Shown here one piece after another: positions 34,601 to 45,289 of a stretch of 64,000 nt of DNA. Position 1 is the first letter of the stretch. Each line of letters begins with the position of its first letter. The position numbers and the translations under genes are program-made. The DNA comes from Cryptomeria japonica (taxonomy: Eukaryota > Streptophyta > Pinopsida > Cupressales > Cupressaceae), in the NCBI RefSeq assembly GCF_030272615.1, contig NC_081412.1:141526747-141590746 (forward strand). The letters run 5' to 3'. The notes below the pieces were generated by a model that saw only the letters and a list, made by a program, of their open reading frames with translations, was not told the origin of the DNA and did not search any database.

Positions 34601-37268
34601 CTTATATGTTTCATCCAACTGACCGAATATGAAGCGAATTCCCACATCAAATGCATACTGCCCAATTCACAAATCTATGTTAGATGCACCATATTTTTCT
34701 GTAATAATTGAAGGATTATGCTATATATATATGTATATAAAGAAATGGAATGTTGGCCGTTGCCAGGCAGCACAAGAAATTTAAGTTGAGTGCATAAAGT
34801 AATTGAAATAAAATGGTAATTTTTTAGAGACTAATAGTTTGAAAAACTAAATCTTCTAACTTCAAGTCTACCACTAACAGCTATCGTCAATTTTATCAGA
34901 CATCCAATCTATTCACTATGATAATTTGATCTGAAACATTGATAATAAAAATTATACAACTCACCTTTTTCATCTCGTAAAAGGTAATTATGGTGCGGCC
35001 TTCGCATGTCTTCAAGATATTGAGGGCTATGTGGTGAATGTGGGGAACAACGGTGCGGATAGAACTGGGACCAATAGCAGACTGAACCAATTTTCTGACG
35101 CGTGCATGGTATTCTCCCTCATGGAAAAATAACGCATTCTGGCCCAGCAATCGCTCCTTGCTCGGAGGATATGTGGGCTTAAAAATTTGGGAGTTGTTGA
35201 CCAGTACAAATTTGCAAGCTTCTGGGCTTGCAATCATAATGCAAGGGCATCGTAGAAAATATGTTTTGAATATATCACCATACCTACAGTCATTACAAGT
35301 TTCCATCAATTGCAAAACCAAAATGACATTTACATAGCTATTCACCCCAAAAGACAACAAGTTCATCTGCTGAATTGCTGATTTAACAAAATAAAAATTG
35401 CTGTTACTGAATTATGTTAAGTTGTTCATCAGTTGAATCTTCAATATCATTGGCTAGCTACTATGAAAGTTGATATTGAATGCAAAAATCTTCTAGATGG
35501 ATCTTCTTCATCATTTTTTGAATTCTATAGTTTTTTATCATTTTGATAATGGATCAGAAAGTATGATTAAATATGTTGAAAAAAAATCTTCTACTCTTAC
35601 ACAATCTAATTCAAAAACAACAATATGAATTATGAAAACTTGATATCAATAATATAAAAAGAATATATCTTAAACTGTATAATGTTTTTTTTATCATATT
35701 TCATATGTATAAAAGGGCTTTCATAGTTCAAAACAACATCTAAAAATATGGTAAATCTGCACAAATTTGTTAAATAGCCATGATAATTTAAATTATTCAT
35801 ATTTATAAGATCCAAGATATAGAAAATCTTTTTGAAATTTTCATATTACAGTAATGATTCTTATTATTTAAAAATTCTTGAAATTATAATTTTAATCTAT
35901 TTTTATTACTTCAATAATATTATTTTTAACTTTAAAAATAAAACAATTCCAATCTTAATTTGATGATAAATTTTATGGACCATTATGTAAACAAAACAAA
36001 TACAATTTTTTCCTTACAGATCATATAGCGTAATCTCGAATCCTAAAGAAACTCTATACAATTTTACTTAATAAATTTTCAATATAACTGTTAATATTCC
36101 TTTCTAGCTTGACTACTACTATTCGTGAATAAGGAGCGGAACAATCATGTTGAATCTAGAGCTTTCTATTCGTCACTATGCAATACCTATCAAACAACTT
36201 CAAGATTTAGTTTACAGTTGATAGAGATGATTAGCCATATATATTATGGTTAGTTTTACAGACTATTATAAGTTATTAAAAAATGGACAGGTGAATTATC
36301 AAATCAATAGTTTCTTGTAGTAGATTTCTGGATAAGATCTTGTGTGAGTTTTTAGAGAAACATTGATCTAAAAACTCGCACACGATCTTATCCGGAAATC
36401 TACTACAAAAAATTCAATAGATTGTGGCAATCTTATATCACTAAGTCAACAGTTGCTTTTTTTTCCGCTATTTCAAAACATGGTCAGTAAATGTCCACGA
36501 AATCTCTTTGAGAAACTTTGTGTAATTTTCTAGTCCTCTTAATTTTAGTAATTAGTTTACTTTGCTATATTCCTCAATTATTTTTTCGAAGATGAGATAA
36601 CAAGATGAATCATTTAGTATGGTAAAAATAATGAGAAAAAATAATATTTAATAATTAAATGAGATAATAATAAGATGAATTAAATTCATGAGGTTTTCAC
36701 AGTTCATAATGATTAAGATTTTATTTCTAGATTTGATTACGTATGTTTTTTTGTTGCAAATGTTTGGAATCCAATTCTATGATCTATCATCAGGGTAGAT
36801 AGCTAAAGAATAGAAATGATGACAGATCATAGAGTTTGATTCAAAATGTTGGCAACAAAAAACATACATAATCAAATCCAGAAGCAAAATCTTGAACAAG
36901 ATTGAATCATTAAGTATGATCTGAAATAGTAAGAAAAAATAATATAGATAATAAAATATATAAAGATATGAACTAAAAGATTTGACAATGATAGAGAAAA
37001 CCCATACAGATATAACGCAAGTGAATCAAAATAAGCATACAAAACCAAAAAAAGAAAATGAAAGAAGAGATGAGCACCTCCTCTGTTTATCAGCGAAAAA
37101 GGTGTTTGGATTCTCAGAGTAAAAGTGGAATGTTTCTCCAATTAAGGGCCATCCCATGGAACCTGGTGGCAATCTTTTTCGTGAAAAGAATAGTGAATGA
37201 TGCCATAGTCTCAAGAGTAGATACACTCCCACAACTGTAAAGATTGCTAAGACAAAGAACATGATCAT
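31680..37268 (-). CDS. CYP707A: cytochrome P450, CYP707A-like (abscisic acid 8'-hydroxylase family), 9 exons
   Basis: Exons on the minus strand, in order: 37268-37078, 35283-34965, 34657-34508, 34425-34177, 32920-32834, 32734-32656, 32541-32435, 32158-32040, 31839-31680; total 1461 bp, 486 residues, no internal stop. N-terminal membrane anchor (residues ~2-25), then LPPGSMGWPLIGETF; the long GYNSMPLNLFGTRF match to CYP707A; K-helix ETMR; FDPSRF; heme loop PFGNGIHSCPG. Family role: endoplasmic-reticulum oxidation of ABA at C8', the main route of ABA breakdown. The I-helix reads AAHHTT where CYP707A has AA-x-D-T-T, so the acidic residue is His. Intron 3 needs a GC donor; the other introns are GT-AG. 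Other CYP85-clan members are possible but fit less well. Confidence 0.88.
33686..34140 (+). repeat. three tandem tRNA-like SINE units in P450 intron 4
   Basis: Units at about 33690-33800, 33830-33935 and 34030-34140 each show a box A-like start (TAGCTTAGCTGTTAGAGC; AATTCAGTTGGAAAAAGC; TAGTTCAATTGATAAACC) and a box B-like GATTCAAGTCC, TTTGAATCC or TTTGAAACC about 35-45 bases later. Each continues into CTGAT..TTGTAGTTCAAC. That is the internal RNA polymerase III promoter layout of tRNA-derived SINEs. They are antisense to the host gene. The unit ends are approximate. Confidence 0.6.
36311..36412. mobile_element. foldback MITE in P450 intron 1
   Basis: Two 46-bp arms (36311-36356, 36367-36412) are inverted copies with about four mismatches and a 10-nt loop. 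The direct repeat TCAATAG flanks it on both sides (36304-36310, 36414-36420), consistent with a target duplication. Perfectly placed to fold in the pre-mRNA. Confidence 0.75.
36716..36892. mobile_element. inverted-repeat element (MITE-like) in P450 intron 1
   Basis: Arms of about 75 bp (36716-36793 and 36818-36892) read AGATTTT(A/G)(T/C)TTCT(A/G)GATTTG inward from each end, with a short AT-rich centre of about 25 bp. No coding sequence. A target duplication is not clear. Confidence 0.65.
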
Positions 37269-37444
37269 TAAAGTTGGCCACTTGAAGAAAACTTATAAGA
37301 ATGATTCTATTCTCTTCACAAGATTGAAAGCACAAGACAACTGCAAAGTGGAAAATGTAAGGCGAGAGAGTACACAAAATGAAGAGTGAAAGATTAAACA
37401 AAGCAAGGAATACAAAATAATGAAATGGTTGTTCTTCATCTAGA

Positions 37445-37452
37445 AATATATA
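37445..37452 (-). promoter_or_regulatory. putative TATA box of the P450 gene
   Basis: Minus-strand ACTATATATTTC about 180 bp upstream of the chosen ATG at 37268, leaving a 5' leader of roughly 150 nt. The chosen ATG is the first of two close in-frame Met codons (MIM) at the start of the membrane anchor. Confidence 0.5.
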
Positions 37453-38184
37453 GTGAGTGAGGGAGATGGGTTTCATGTACGTAGATTGAGAGCTTTTGGG
37501 CAGCAAATGAAATTGAGCTTAATTGACTTGTGAAAGCGAAAGGATTGGTATTTCAGTTGGATTTGTAGCATATTCTAGGATTGGTCTGTCATATGCTTCA
37601 AAGAAGAGGACCCATTTCGTACCCTTTAAATTTGTTCAACCACAAAATTGCCGTGGTCGGCGGTAATGTTGGATGTCGACTTTTTTGTTAGATTGATAAG
37701 GAAAGTAAGTGTTACCGTCCCTTAAAGCATGGTTGTTTCTTTATGGCAATGCAATCATCCCTTAATGATTTCTTTTGAATGATGGGGTGCATTTTGTTTA
37801 GAGGTCGTTCTCTTTATTTTGTTTCTATTATTGATTATAATTGTTCATTGGATCTAGTCTAAATGAAATTTGGGAGTTCTCTTTTAAGATGATGTATTTT
37901 TAAGGTATACTTTGTAGGGTAGACATTCGATAGAAATGTCATTTAGTTACACTTCTCAATTATATTGTAAGATGAGTTTGAACTTGATCTAATTGATACT
38001 TGTAAATTATTTTTTTTAAAGATAATACGTATTTTGAAGTATAATTGAAATATTTTTGTGTTTAAGATGTTAAAATCTATGAATTGACTATAGTTCCAAG
38101 TTACATTGCAAATCTTATTTAATGTAATGGAAATTATTCAAGTATGGGTTAGAAATTTAGGCACTATTTTATTCATTATAAATT

Positions 38185-38481
38185 CATGGGGGCTTCACTG
38201 GCTAGGCAATATTATATCACGTGCATACATATTGGGGGGTTTAATATCCCAAAAAATAGGGTGCAATATATTGCCTATTGGTGAGTATAGGAGGTTTTTA
38301 ATTTCAACTATGAAAAAATACAATATTTGGTGAAAATAGGAGGCCTTTTGATTCGGGTTGTGTATTGGGAGGGGGTGACAAAAAAGGAGTTTAGGGCAAT
38401 ATTTTTCTAAAATGGGGGGATTCTTTAGTATTCCATGAATGCACGTGCTATAACTCAGGTTCACTAAGTGAAGCCTCCATG
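38185..38481. mobile_element. hAT-type MITE, copy 2, upstream of the P450 gene
   Basis: 297 bp, same family as 27595-27891. Ends CATGGGGGCTTCACT and, inverted, CATGGAGGCTTCACT. Flanked by TATAAATT (38177-38184) and TATAAACT (38482-38489), an 8-bp duplication with one change. It carries a CACGTG G-box core near its left end, about 0.95 kb upstream of the P450 start codon. Confidence 0.87.
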
Positions 38482-38489
38482 TATAAACT

Positions 38490-38955
38490 ATCGTATAAAT
38501 AAATATAACCTCTATTATAACAACATAAAGAATAAAAAATTAAAACAAATCTTTTATCTTATTTATTTTTGCATAGTAATGTGACATATAGATTACTTTA
38601 TAAACTATTATGTTAAACTATGAACATTGCTATAATTAAAAGGAAGTTAGGTGCACATAAATAGCTTCCTACACCATTCTAATCAGGAGAGAGATGCAAA
38701 AATTATTTTAAAACCTTTAACTATTGCAACAAAAAAGAAAAATGCACTTACAAATTAATACAAACATTTAAAGCATTGCAAAAAGACCCACACTCCAAAC
38801 ATGCAACTCAATGTATTATTTAGTAATAAATAAATTACAATACAATTATAGAGCTTATTCTCTTCAAGATTTGTCACACTACAACAAGAACTTGGAATGT
38901 TTTCGGCAACAAAATAGTAGCTTAGGAAGTTTGATATAAATTAATACAAATCAAT
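38490..38955. other. AT-rich spacer
   Basis: No gene or repeat structure recognised. Confidence 0.4.
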
Positions 38956-38957
38956 AC

Positions 38958-39009
<52 letters not shown>
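38958..39009. repeat. (TA)n microsatellite
   Basis: About 25 uninterrupted TA dinucleotides. Confidence 0.95.
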
Positions 39010-39011
<2 letters not shown>

Positions 39012-39059
39012 ATTAATTAATGCTAGGAATCAAGGGTTGAGACACCCTAATCTTGAGAA

Positions 39060-39700
39060 CATTCTCTCACTTGCAAAGACCTATCAAGAGTCTAGTTCAA
39101 TAAACTCCTCAAGGCCCCAAATCTCATAGAACTAGAACGCCATATAAATTTATTTGTGCTCCTTATCTTTGTTAATGCATCTACAATATTCATCAAAGTG
39201 TCAACTTTCTCCAACTTCACCTTTCCATCTTCTACATTATAACAAACAAAATGAAATTGTATATCAATATACTTTGTTTTATCATGGGAAGTAGAATTCA
39301 TTGCTAAGAAAATAAAACTTTGATTATCACAATAAATAATAATATCTCCTAGATCAAAACCACTATTAGAAATCTTTTTAATCAAAATGGATTTCTTACA
39401 AGCATTAATAGCTACCATGTACTCTACTTCTGTAGTGGCCAATGTGACTACACCCTACCACTTGCTCATCCAACTAATAGCAACACCAAAAATCATGAAA
39501 ATACATCCACAAGTGAATAGTTTGTTGTCCATGGCACTTGTCCAATCTAACTCCACACATCCATGAATACTAATTGAGTGTATAGGTCTAATATGATAAC
39601 CATGAAAACATAGAAAATACTTAAAAGTACCTTGTGAATACCTAAACACCCTCTTAACTACAAGTTAATGTACTTCTCTGAGATTAATCATAAATCAACT
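39060..39700 (-). pseudogene. copia fragment: end of RT and RNase H
   Basis: The minus strand reads FRYSQGTFKYFLCFHGYH (39649 on) and ISWMSKW, then ATTEVEYMVAINACKKSIL with IIIYCDNQSFIFLA, DKTKYIDIQFHFV and VDALTKI. These are the RNase H and C-terminal motifs of Ty1/copia pol. Only the last ~210 codons of pol remain, with a few stops. No LTR is recognised at either side. Confidence 0.8.
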
Positions 39701-39729
39701 TAAGATTCCCAATATTTGGATAATTTGGA

Positions 39730-40600
39730 TATTTGATGTTATTGAATTTGGTTAAGTTGTTCACCAATTGAATCCTCAATAATATTGGCTATCTCCTATG
39801 AAAGTTAAAATTGAATGCAAAAATCTTCTTGATGAATCTTCTTCATCTTTTCTGAATTCTTTAGCTTTCTAACAATGGATCATAGAGTGTGACTGAATAT
39901 GTTGATAAAAAAAATCTTACACAATTTAATCCAGAAATAACAATGATCAATAGTATAAATTATGAAAATTTGATATCAATAATGTAAAAAATATATATCT
40001 TGAACTGTTTAAAAGGAATTTCATAGTTCAAAATAACAAAACATAAAAAATATGATAAATTCTGTACAATTTTAAGAAATAAAGGACTTTGTGGTCATGA
40101 TAATTTAAATTATTCTTCTTTCTAAAAGACTCAAGATAGAAGAAATTTTTTTGAATCTTTTCTTATTATTTAAAAAATCTTAAAATTGTAAAGAATGTTC
40201 CTATTCTCTTCACAAGACAACTGCAAAATGGAAACTGTAAGGTGAGAGAGCACACAAAATGAAGAGTGAAAGATTAAAAAAAGGAATAATATAAAAATAA
40301 TGAAATTGTGCTTCTATATCCTCAAATGTATTAGTGTGGGAGATGGGTCTCATGTAAGTAGGTTTAGAAATATTGGGAAGCAAATAAAATTAAGCTTAAT
40401 TGACTTGTGAAAGCAATAGGATGGTATTTCAGTTGGGTTTCTAGCATGTTCTACATCCTTGCGTTGCGTAATTAAAATTTGATTGGTCTGTCATATGCTT
40501 CAAAGAAGAGGACCCATTTCGTACCCTTTGAATTTGTTCAACCACAAAATTGTCGTGGTCGACGGATAATGTTGGATGTCAACTTTTTGTCAGATACCAA
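39730..40600 (-). pseudogene. truncated duplicate of the P450 5' region (intron 1 fused to promoter)
   Basis: 40195-40600 matches the promoter and 5' leader of the P450 gene (37305-37690), including GGACCCATTTCGTACCC and TTGACTTGTGAAAGC. 39730-40195 matches intron 1 (about 35400-35890), including TGAATGCAAAAATCTTCT. In the duplicate these parts are joined directly, so exon 1 and the first ~1.4 kb of intron 1 are absent. The downstream exons are replaced by unrelated sequence and the copia fragment. It is the relic of a second gene copy in the same orientation, not coding. Confidence 0.8.
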
Positions 40601-41449
40601 TGCAAGAGAACTCACTACCCACAAGGTCTATACCAGTACATTGCAGGAGTTGGAGGAGCTAGTAGGTATAGGTAAACAATTGGATTCTCCCAATTTTTAT
40701 GTCCTTTGTGATCTTTACTGGTGGCATTCAGTTTTATCGACATGTATTTTTACATGGCAATTGGGGATGGAGTTGGCGAGATGAATAACATAGACCTCAT
40801 AGTGGGCATACAGTAATAGTCGATTTAAATGAAATTCATGGAATATATGGTATTATGGATGAAAACGCAGATAGATTGGTGACCAACAAATAGCCTTATC
40901 AACTAACGATCCAGTGTTTGATGGATTGGGTGAAGCAAATGATGAAGCAGTTTATGGTAGCAGTGGACCCACAAGTAGAGTCAGTTGTTTAAGCAAGACC
41001 AAATAGCAAGTCTCACAATACAATTTAAATGAATGGGATTGCAAAGAGGAGAACAATTCTAGAGAAGCTTGGAGGTCTCTCCTTTGTGCAGGAATGAGTA
41101 CCTACACAAATTTTTACAAACGTCACAGTTTATTAGATAATTTATATCAAAAGTTTTTGCCAAGAGTTCCATCAAAGTGGGGAAGGATGCATTGCACAAG
41201 TAAATATTTAGCTATAAAGGAAACATAACATAGATCCCCTGAAACCAAATATGGATGGAAAATGAAATGGAATTTCTGCTAGAAAAGGAGCACATAAACA
41301 TAGACAAACCATCTTCGGATACAGATGATAGATGGATGTTCTCTAGATGACTCCTTGATAGGAGATTGTATGAGATTTTCCTATAGTTTAAAGTAAGGGT
41401 TTATATTGATAATTGGTATACTGAACGGAATTAAATTCTTATACCTAAA
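40601..41449. other. unidentified, possibly degraded gene sequence
   Basis: Runs from the duplicated promoter relic to the kinase-like fragment. Plus-strand pieces look coding-like but broken (LQELEELVGIGKQL near 40645; FYVLCDLYWWHSV near 40700). They are not recognised. It may include upstream parts of the kinase pseudogene. Confidence 0.3.
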
Positions 41450-41760
41450 TAAAATCACTCACATTGATCTCAAGCCTCATAATGGTCTGCTAGATGTGCC
41501 TAATGATAATAAGGTAAATCTTGTTGATTTTGGGTCTTCTAGGCATGTTGATTGGCATGACACATACCTCTAAATCCATAAAATAATGGGCACAAAAGGC
41601 TATGGGGCTCCAGAGTAGTGTCTGAAATATAAACTCTCTTATAAACATGATGTTTATAGCTTTAGAATTGTTGTACTAGAGATTATTTTAGGGCAAAAGC
41701 ATGTTGATCAAGCAGGAGGTTACAACCAGTTCCAAATTCCAGGATATGTAAGGCACACGA
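41450..41760 (+). pseudogene. protein kinase pseudogene fragment
   Basis: The plus strand shows kinase landmarks in order, with stops: ITHIDLKPHNGLLDV (catalytic loop, Arg changed to Ile), VNLVDFGSSRHVDW (DFG), GTKGYGAPE (activation segment end) and YKHDVYSF.IVVLEII. It resembles a receptor-like or plant serine/threonine kinase C-lobe. The N-lobe was not found intact. TAA, TAG and similar breaks show it is dead. Confidence 0.7.
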
Positions 41761-42345
41761 TAGAGATTGTTGTCCAGATTGTTGATAGCATGAGCTTGTA
41801 TGGTTGTCACTAATGTCAAACCCAGTTATCCAGATGGATGCTAGTCTGGAAATTTCTTTGTCAGACTTGGTTATCTGGATGGATGTTGGTCTAGATTTGC
41901 AGTTAATGTTTTTGGTGTTGGTTGTGTCCTCTTGTATAAATAGGGTGGTCTAGAATACTTTTGGTGCCCTCTAAAGATGTTGTTGATTGTATTGCAATTT
42001 AATGGATCATATTATTTTGGTTTGGATATGTGTTGGAAGATACATTGAGATGTTAATTTGGGTCTCACCATGGCATATGGAGATCCACATGGATTATTTT
42101 GCATCAGAAGAGGTTATATGGCTAACCGGTTATCATTTCTACAGGTTATGTTTTGTAATGCCCTTTGGAGTATGTGTTAGTGTGTGTGGATTGTTGGATC
42201 ATTCATGGAAGGATGTATTGTGATATGTTTTGGTTTTTTGTCTCCTGGAGTGGACCAATCTTAATATTTTAGACCTCTGAGTGGCTTATTTTGTGTAATA
42301 CTGCTTATTCTATCTTGGCTGACCCTTAATTAGGATTTCAATGTT
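41761..42345. other. spacer with a short tandem duplication
   Basis: A 45-bp unit (GTTATC.GGATGGATG.TGGTCT.GA) occurs twice at about 41822-41910. Nothing else recognised. Confidence 0.45.
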
Positions 42346-42350
42346 GTATC

Positions 42351-43150
42351 TGTTGGCCATTAGGTGGAATTGATTATGTGTTGCATTTATGTTTTGTCAT
42401 TGATGCCAACACTAGTTGTTTGGATGCTTTACCGCCACCCTTTTGGTCCTGGTAGGTTGAGTGGTTTTTGGTTAACTTGGATCCGGCATGATCTGGTAGG
42501 CTTTGGTATAGTTTGGTGATGGAATTGGCTTGTTCATAATAATCATGCTCATATTTGGTCAGTTGGTTTTGGTCAAGTGATTAGATGCTATCATGTTTTT
42601 CTAGAACCTTGGTTTCCGGTTTCGACGAGGGTTTCACCGACAGAGCTTTTGGTGGAGATCTTTGATGAATTGCATAAGTGGTGTTAGTGCAGCTTCTAGT
42701 GGAGTTTCATGATGTTGTTGATGATCATGTTCGAGACTTGGAAGATGAAGATCATTGTTGTAGCGTATGGACCTATACTTGGTCCCGATTGATCTAGGTT
42801 ATGGACCAGCTTTAATGTAACATGTGGATAGGACCTATTAATTTATTTTCGGGATGTATTATGTGTTGATATTATTTGTTTGGTCTTAGGCCGACATGGT
42901 TTTTAATTATGTAATTGGTTTATTTTCTGGTGGCCGACCTGATTGTTTATGGTCGAGGGTTTGTATATATAGATGTAAGATCTCATAGTAGATCATCATG
43001 GTTATTATTAGAGGTCATGATCAAGGAATATAATGTGCGAATAATGTAATATCATTCAGGCAGAGGAGTTGGTTGATCATTGGAGATCGATTTGGGTTTA
43101 TGTGAGAGGATTTAGTCCTCCAATATTGAGCTTAGCCAGAACTGTACTTA
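42351..43150 (+). repeat. 5' LTR of copia-A, truncated
   Basis: Matches 54967-55765 from TGTTGGCCATT to AACTGTACT. Beyond that, the last ~425 bp of the LTR, the primer site and the beginning of gag are missing, and the sequence jumps into gag. Confidence 0.87.
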
Positions 43151-43154
43151 AGGA

Positions 43155-44252
43155 TTACTGCATCCATGGAAAGGGTAAATGAGATTGTTATGGGAATTCA
43201 ATGTTGTGGTGGAACTCTGAGAGAAGATGAATTTTTTTCTAAAGTCTTGAGAGCCCTACCACCAGCTTACAAAATGAAAGCTACTGCTATCAATGAGTTG
43301 AGAACAATGGCTAATACATATGTCAACAAAGATACTTTGTTTGGGAAACTATCTTCTTTTGAGCTTGAAGAATTTGGACCTTCTAGAATTGTGAAGTCTG
43401 AACCTTCTTTTCATGCATCTACATCTACAATCGGTAAGCAAGACTATAAAGCTTTATATGCAAAGGAATTGGAAGATATGAAGAGAGAAGATGATGAGTT
43501 TGAGAAACTTGAAGCACTATTTTCTAGAAGAGTACCTAAAGGACCGGTAGGAAGTAAGTATGAAGGAAAATCCTTTTAAATATTTTGCATGTAATAAGAT
43601 TGGTCATTTTGCATCTAGATGTCCTAAAAGAAATTCAAGATTTGAAGAAAGAGTTAGAAGATCATTTAAACCTAACCTTGGATATAAGAACAAGTATAAA
43701 TACAAGAAAAAAAGAGACAAATCATGCTACATAGCGGATGAGGAAGGCATTACTGATTCTGATGATGAACTGGCAAAAGACTCTACTAGTGGATCCAGTA
43801 ATGGGAAGGAATGGGTGTTCCTGGCTATCAAGGAAGATCATCTGACACTAGAAGAGAGTGTACCTAAAGAGAAGGCACTTGCTTCTAAAATTGAAGACAA
43901 CGATGAATGGGTAATTGACAGTGGTTATTCACATCATATGACTGGAGATAAAGGGAAGTTTCTTGATGGTGGACTAGTTAGATTTGGAGATGACAAAGCA
44001 TGTATGATCAAAGGAAAAGGAACTATATCATTGGATGGTAAGAACAATACTAACAATATTTATTATGTTGAAGGTTTGAGGCATAATATTTTGAGTGTAG
44101 GAAAATTGGTAGATAAGGGATTTCAATTACAGTTCAAGGATAGAAAATGCAAAATCATTAACAGATCTAGTTCAGAGATTGCAACCAGTACACAGAAAAA
44201 AGGTAATATATTTCATTTGAACTCTAGTGAGAAGGCATGTTTGATTACATAG
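43155..44252 (+). pseudogene. copia-A gag and protease
   Basis: Gag starts about 130 codons into the protein compared with copia-B (KVLRALPPAYKMKATAINEL aligns with copia-B). One frameshift at about 43570 leads into the zinc knuckle CNKIGHFASRCPKRN and the protease box WVIDSGYSHHMTGDKGKF, where copia-B has DSGC. It cannot give a functional product. Confidence 0.85.
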
Positions 44253-45180
44253 ATTGATGAGAGTTGGCTATGGCATAAAAGGATGTGTCAAGTGAATTTT
44301 GATTGCATTTTGAAGATCAGTTCAACTAAGGTAGTTAGGGATATACCTAAGATTATGAAGCCCTATAATCCAGTATGTAAAGAATTTCAAATGGGTAAAC
44401 AGATCAGAACCTCTTTTATGAGTATACAAGATAAATAAAATGATGTTCTTGATCTTATTCATACTGATTTGTGTGGCGCTACTAGAGTCAAAAGTTTTCA
44501 AGGTGATAGATATTTCATGCTAATCATTTATGATTATTCTAGAATGATGTGGATTACTTTTCTGAAAGAAAAATCTGAAGCATTTGAAAAGTTCAAAATC
44601 TTTAAGGCTAAAGTGGAAACTAAGACAGGATTAAAGATTAAATGTTTGAGATTAGATCATGGTGGTGAATTCACATCTAGTGAGTTTAATAATTTTTGTG
44701 ACAAGCATGGTATAAGAAGACAATTTTCTTCTCCCCAGACACCTCAGTAGAATGGAGTTGTGGAAAGGAAGAACAAAACTATCTTGGATGCTCCTAGAAC
44801 AATGATGATGGAAGCTAGTATACCTCATATCTACTGAAGAGAATTAGTAAGTACAGTGGTTTATAAATTCAACAGAGTACATATCAAAGGAGAAACTAGT
44901 AAGACACCTTATGAATTATGGTTTGGGAATATCCCTACAGTTAAGTATTTCAGAATTTTTGGTAGTAAATGTTATATCAAGGAGAGATGATATCATTGGA
45001 AAATTTGATCCTAGATGTAATGAAGGTATATTTCTTGGTTATTCTAATGACAGAAAAGTATATAGATGTTATAACAAGAGATTGCAGAGAATTGTGAGAG
45101 TGCTAATGTCAAAGCAGATGAGTTGAACAGAAGTCAAATCAGAGTTTATGAGAAGGAACCGATAGTGGAAATGATTATAT
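44253..45180 (+). pseudogene. copia-A integrase
   Basis: GAG-pre-integrase (44253-44430) with stops, then the core: HTDLCGATRVKSFQGDRYFM (first Asp), [14 protein letters not shown] (second Asp), and VVERKNKTILDA (Glu) after a TAG that replaces Gln in the PQQNG motif. The D,D,E residues are present but the frame is broken. Confidence 0.85.
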
Positions 45181-45289
45181 CTATATTGATAGCACCTTTA
45201 CCAGAATAAAGAGTTGAACCAGTTGCTCTGGCAATATCAGAGAATTCTACAGTAACTGAAGAATAGAGAAGAGGAACAGAAAGTCAGAA

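Noticed and set aside
36872-37506. Overlapping frames around P450 exon 1
   Set aside because: Shadows of exon 1 and of AT-rich intron and promoter sequence in other frames.
38958-39009. Possible origin or structural element at the (TA)n run
   Set aside because: A simple microsatellite; nothing else supports a function.
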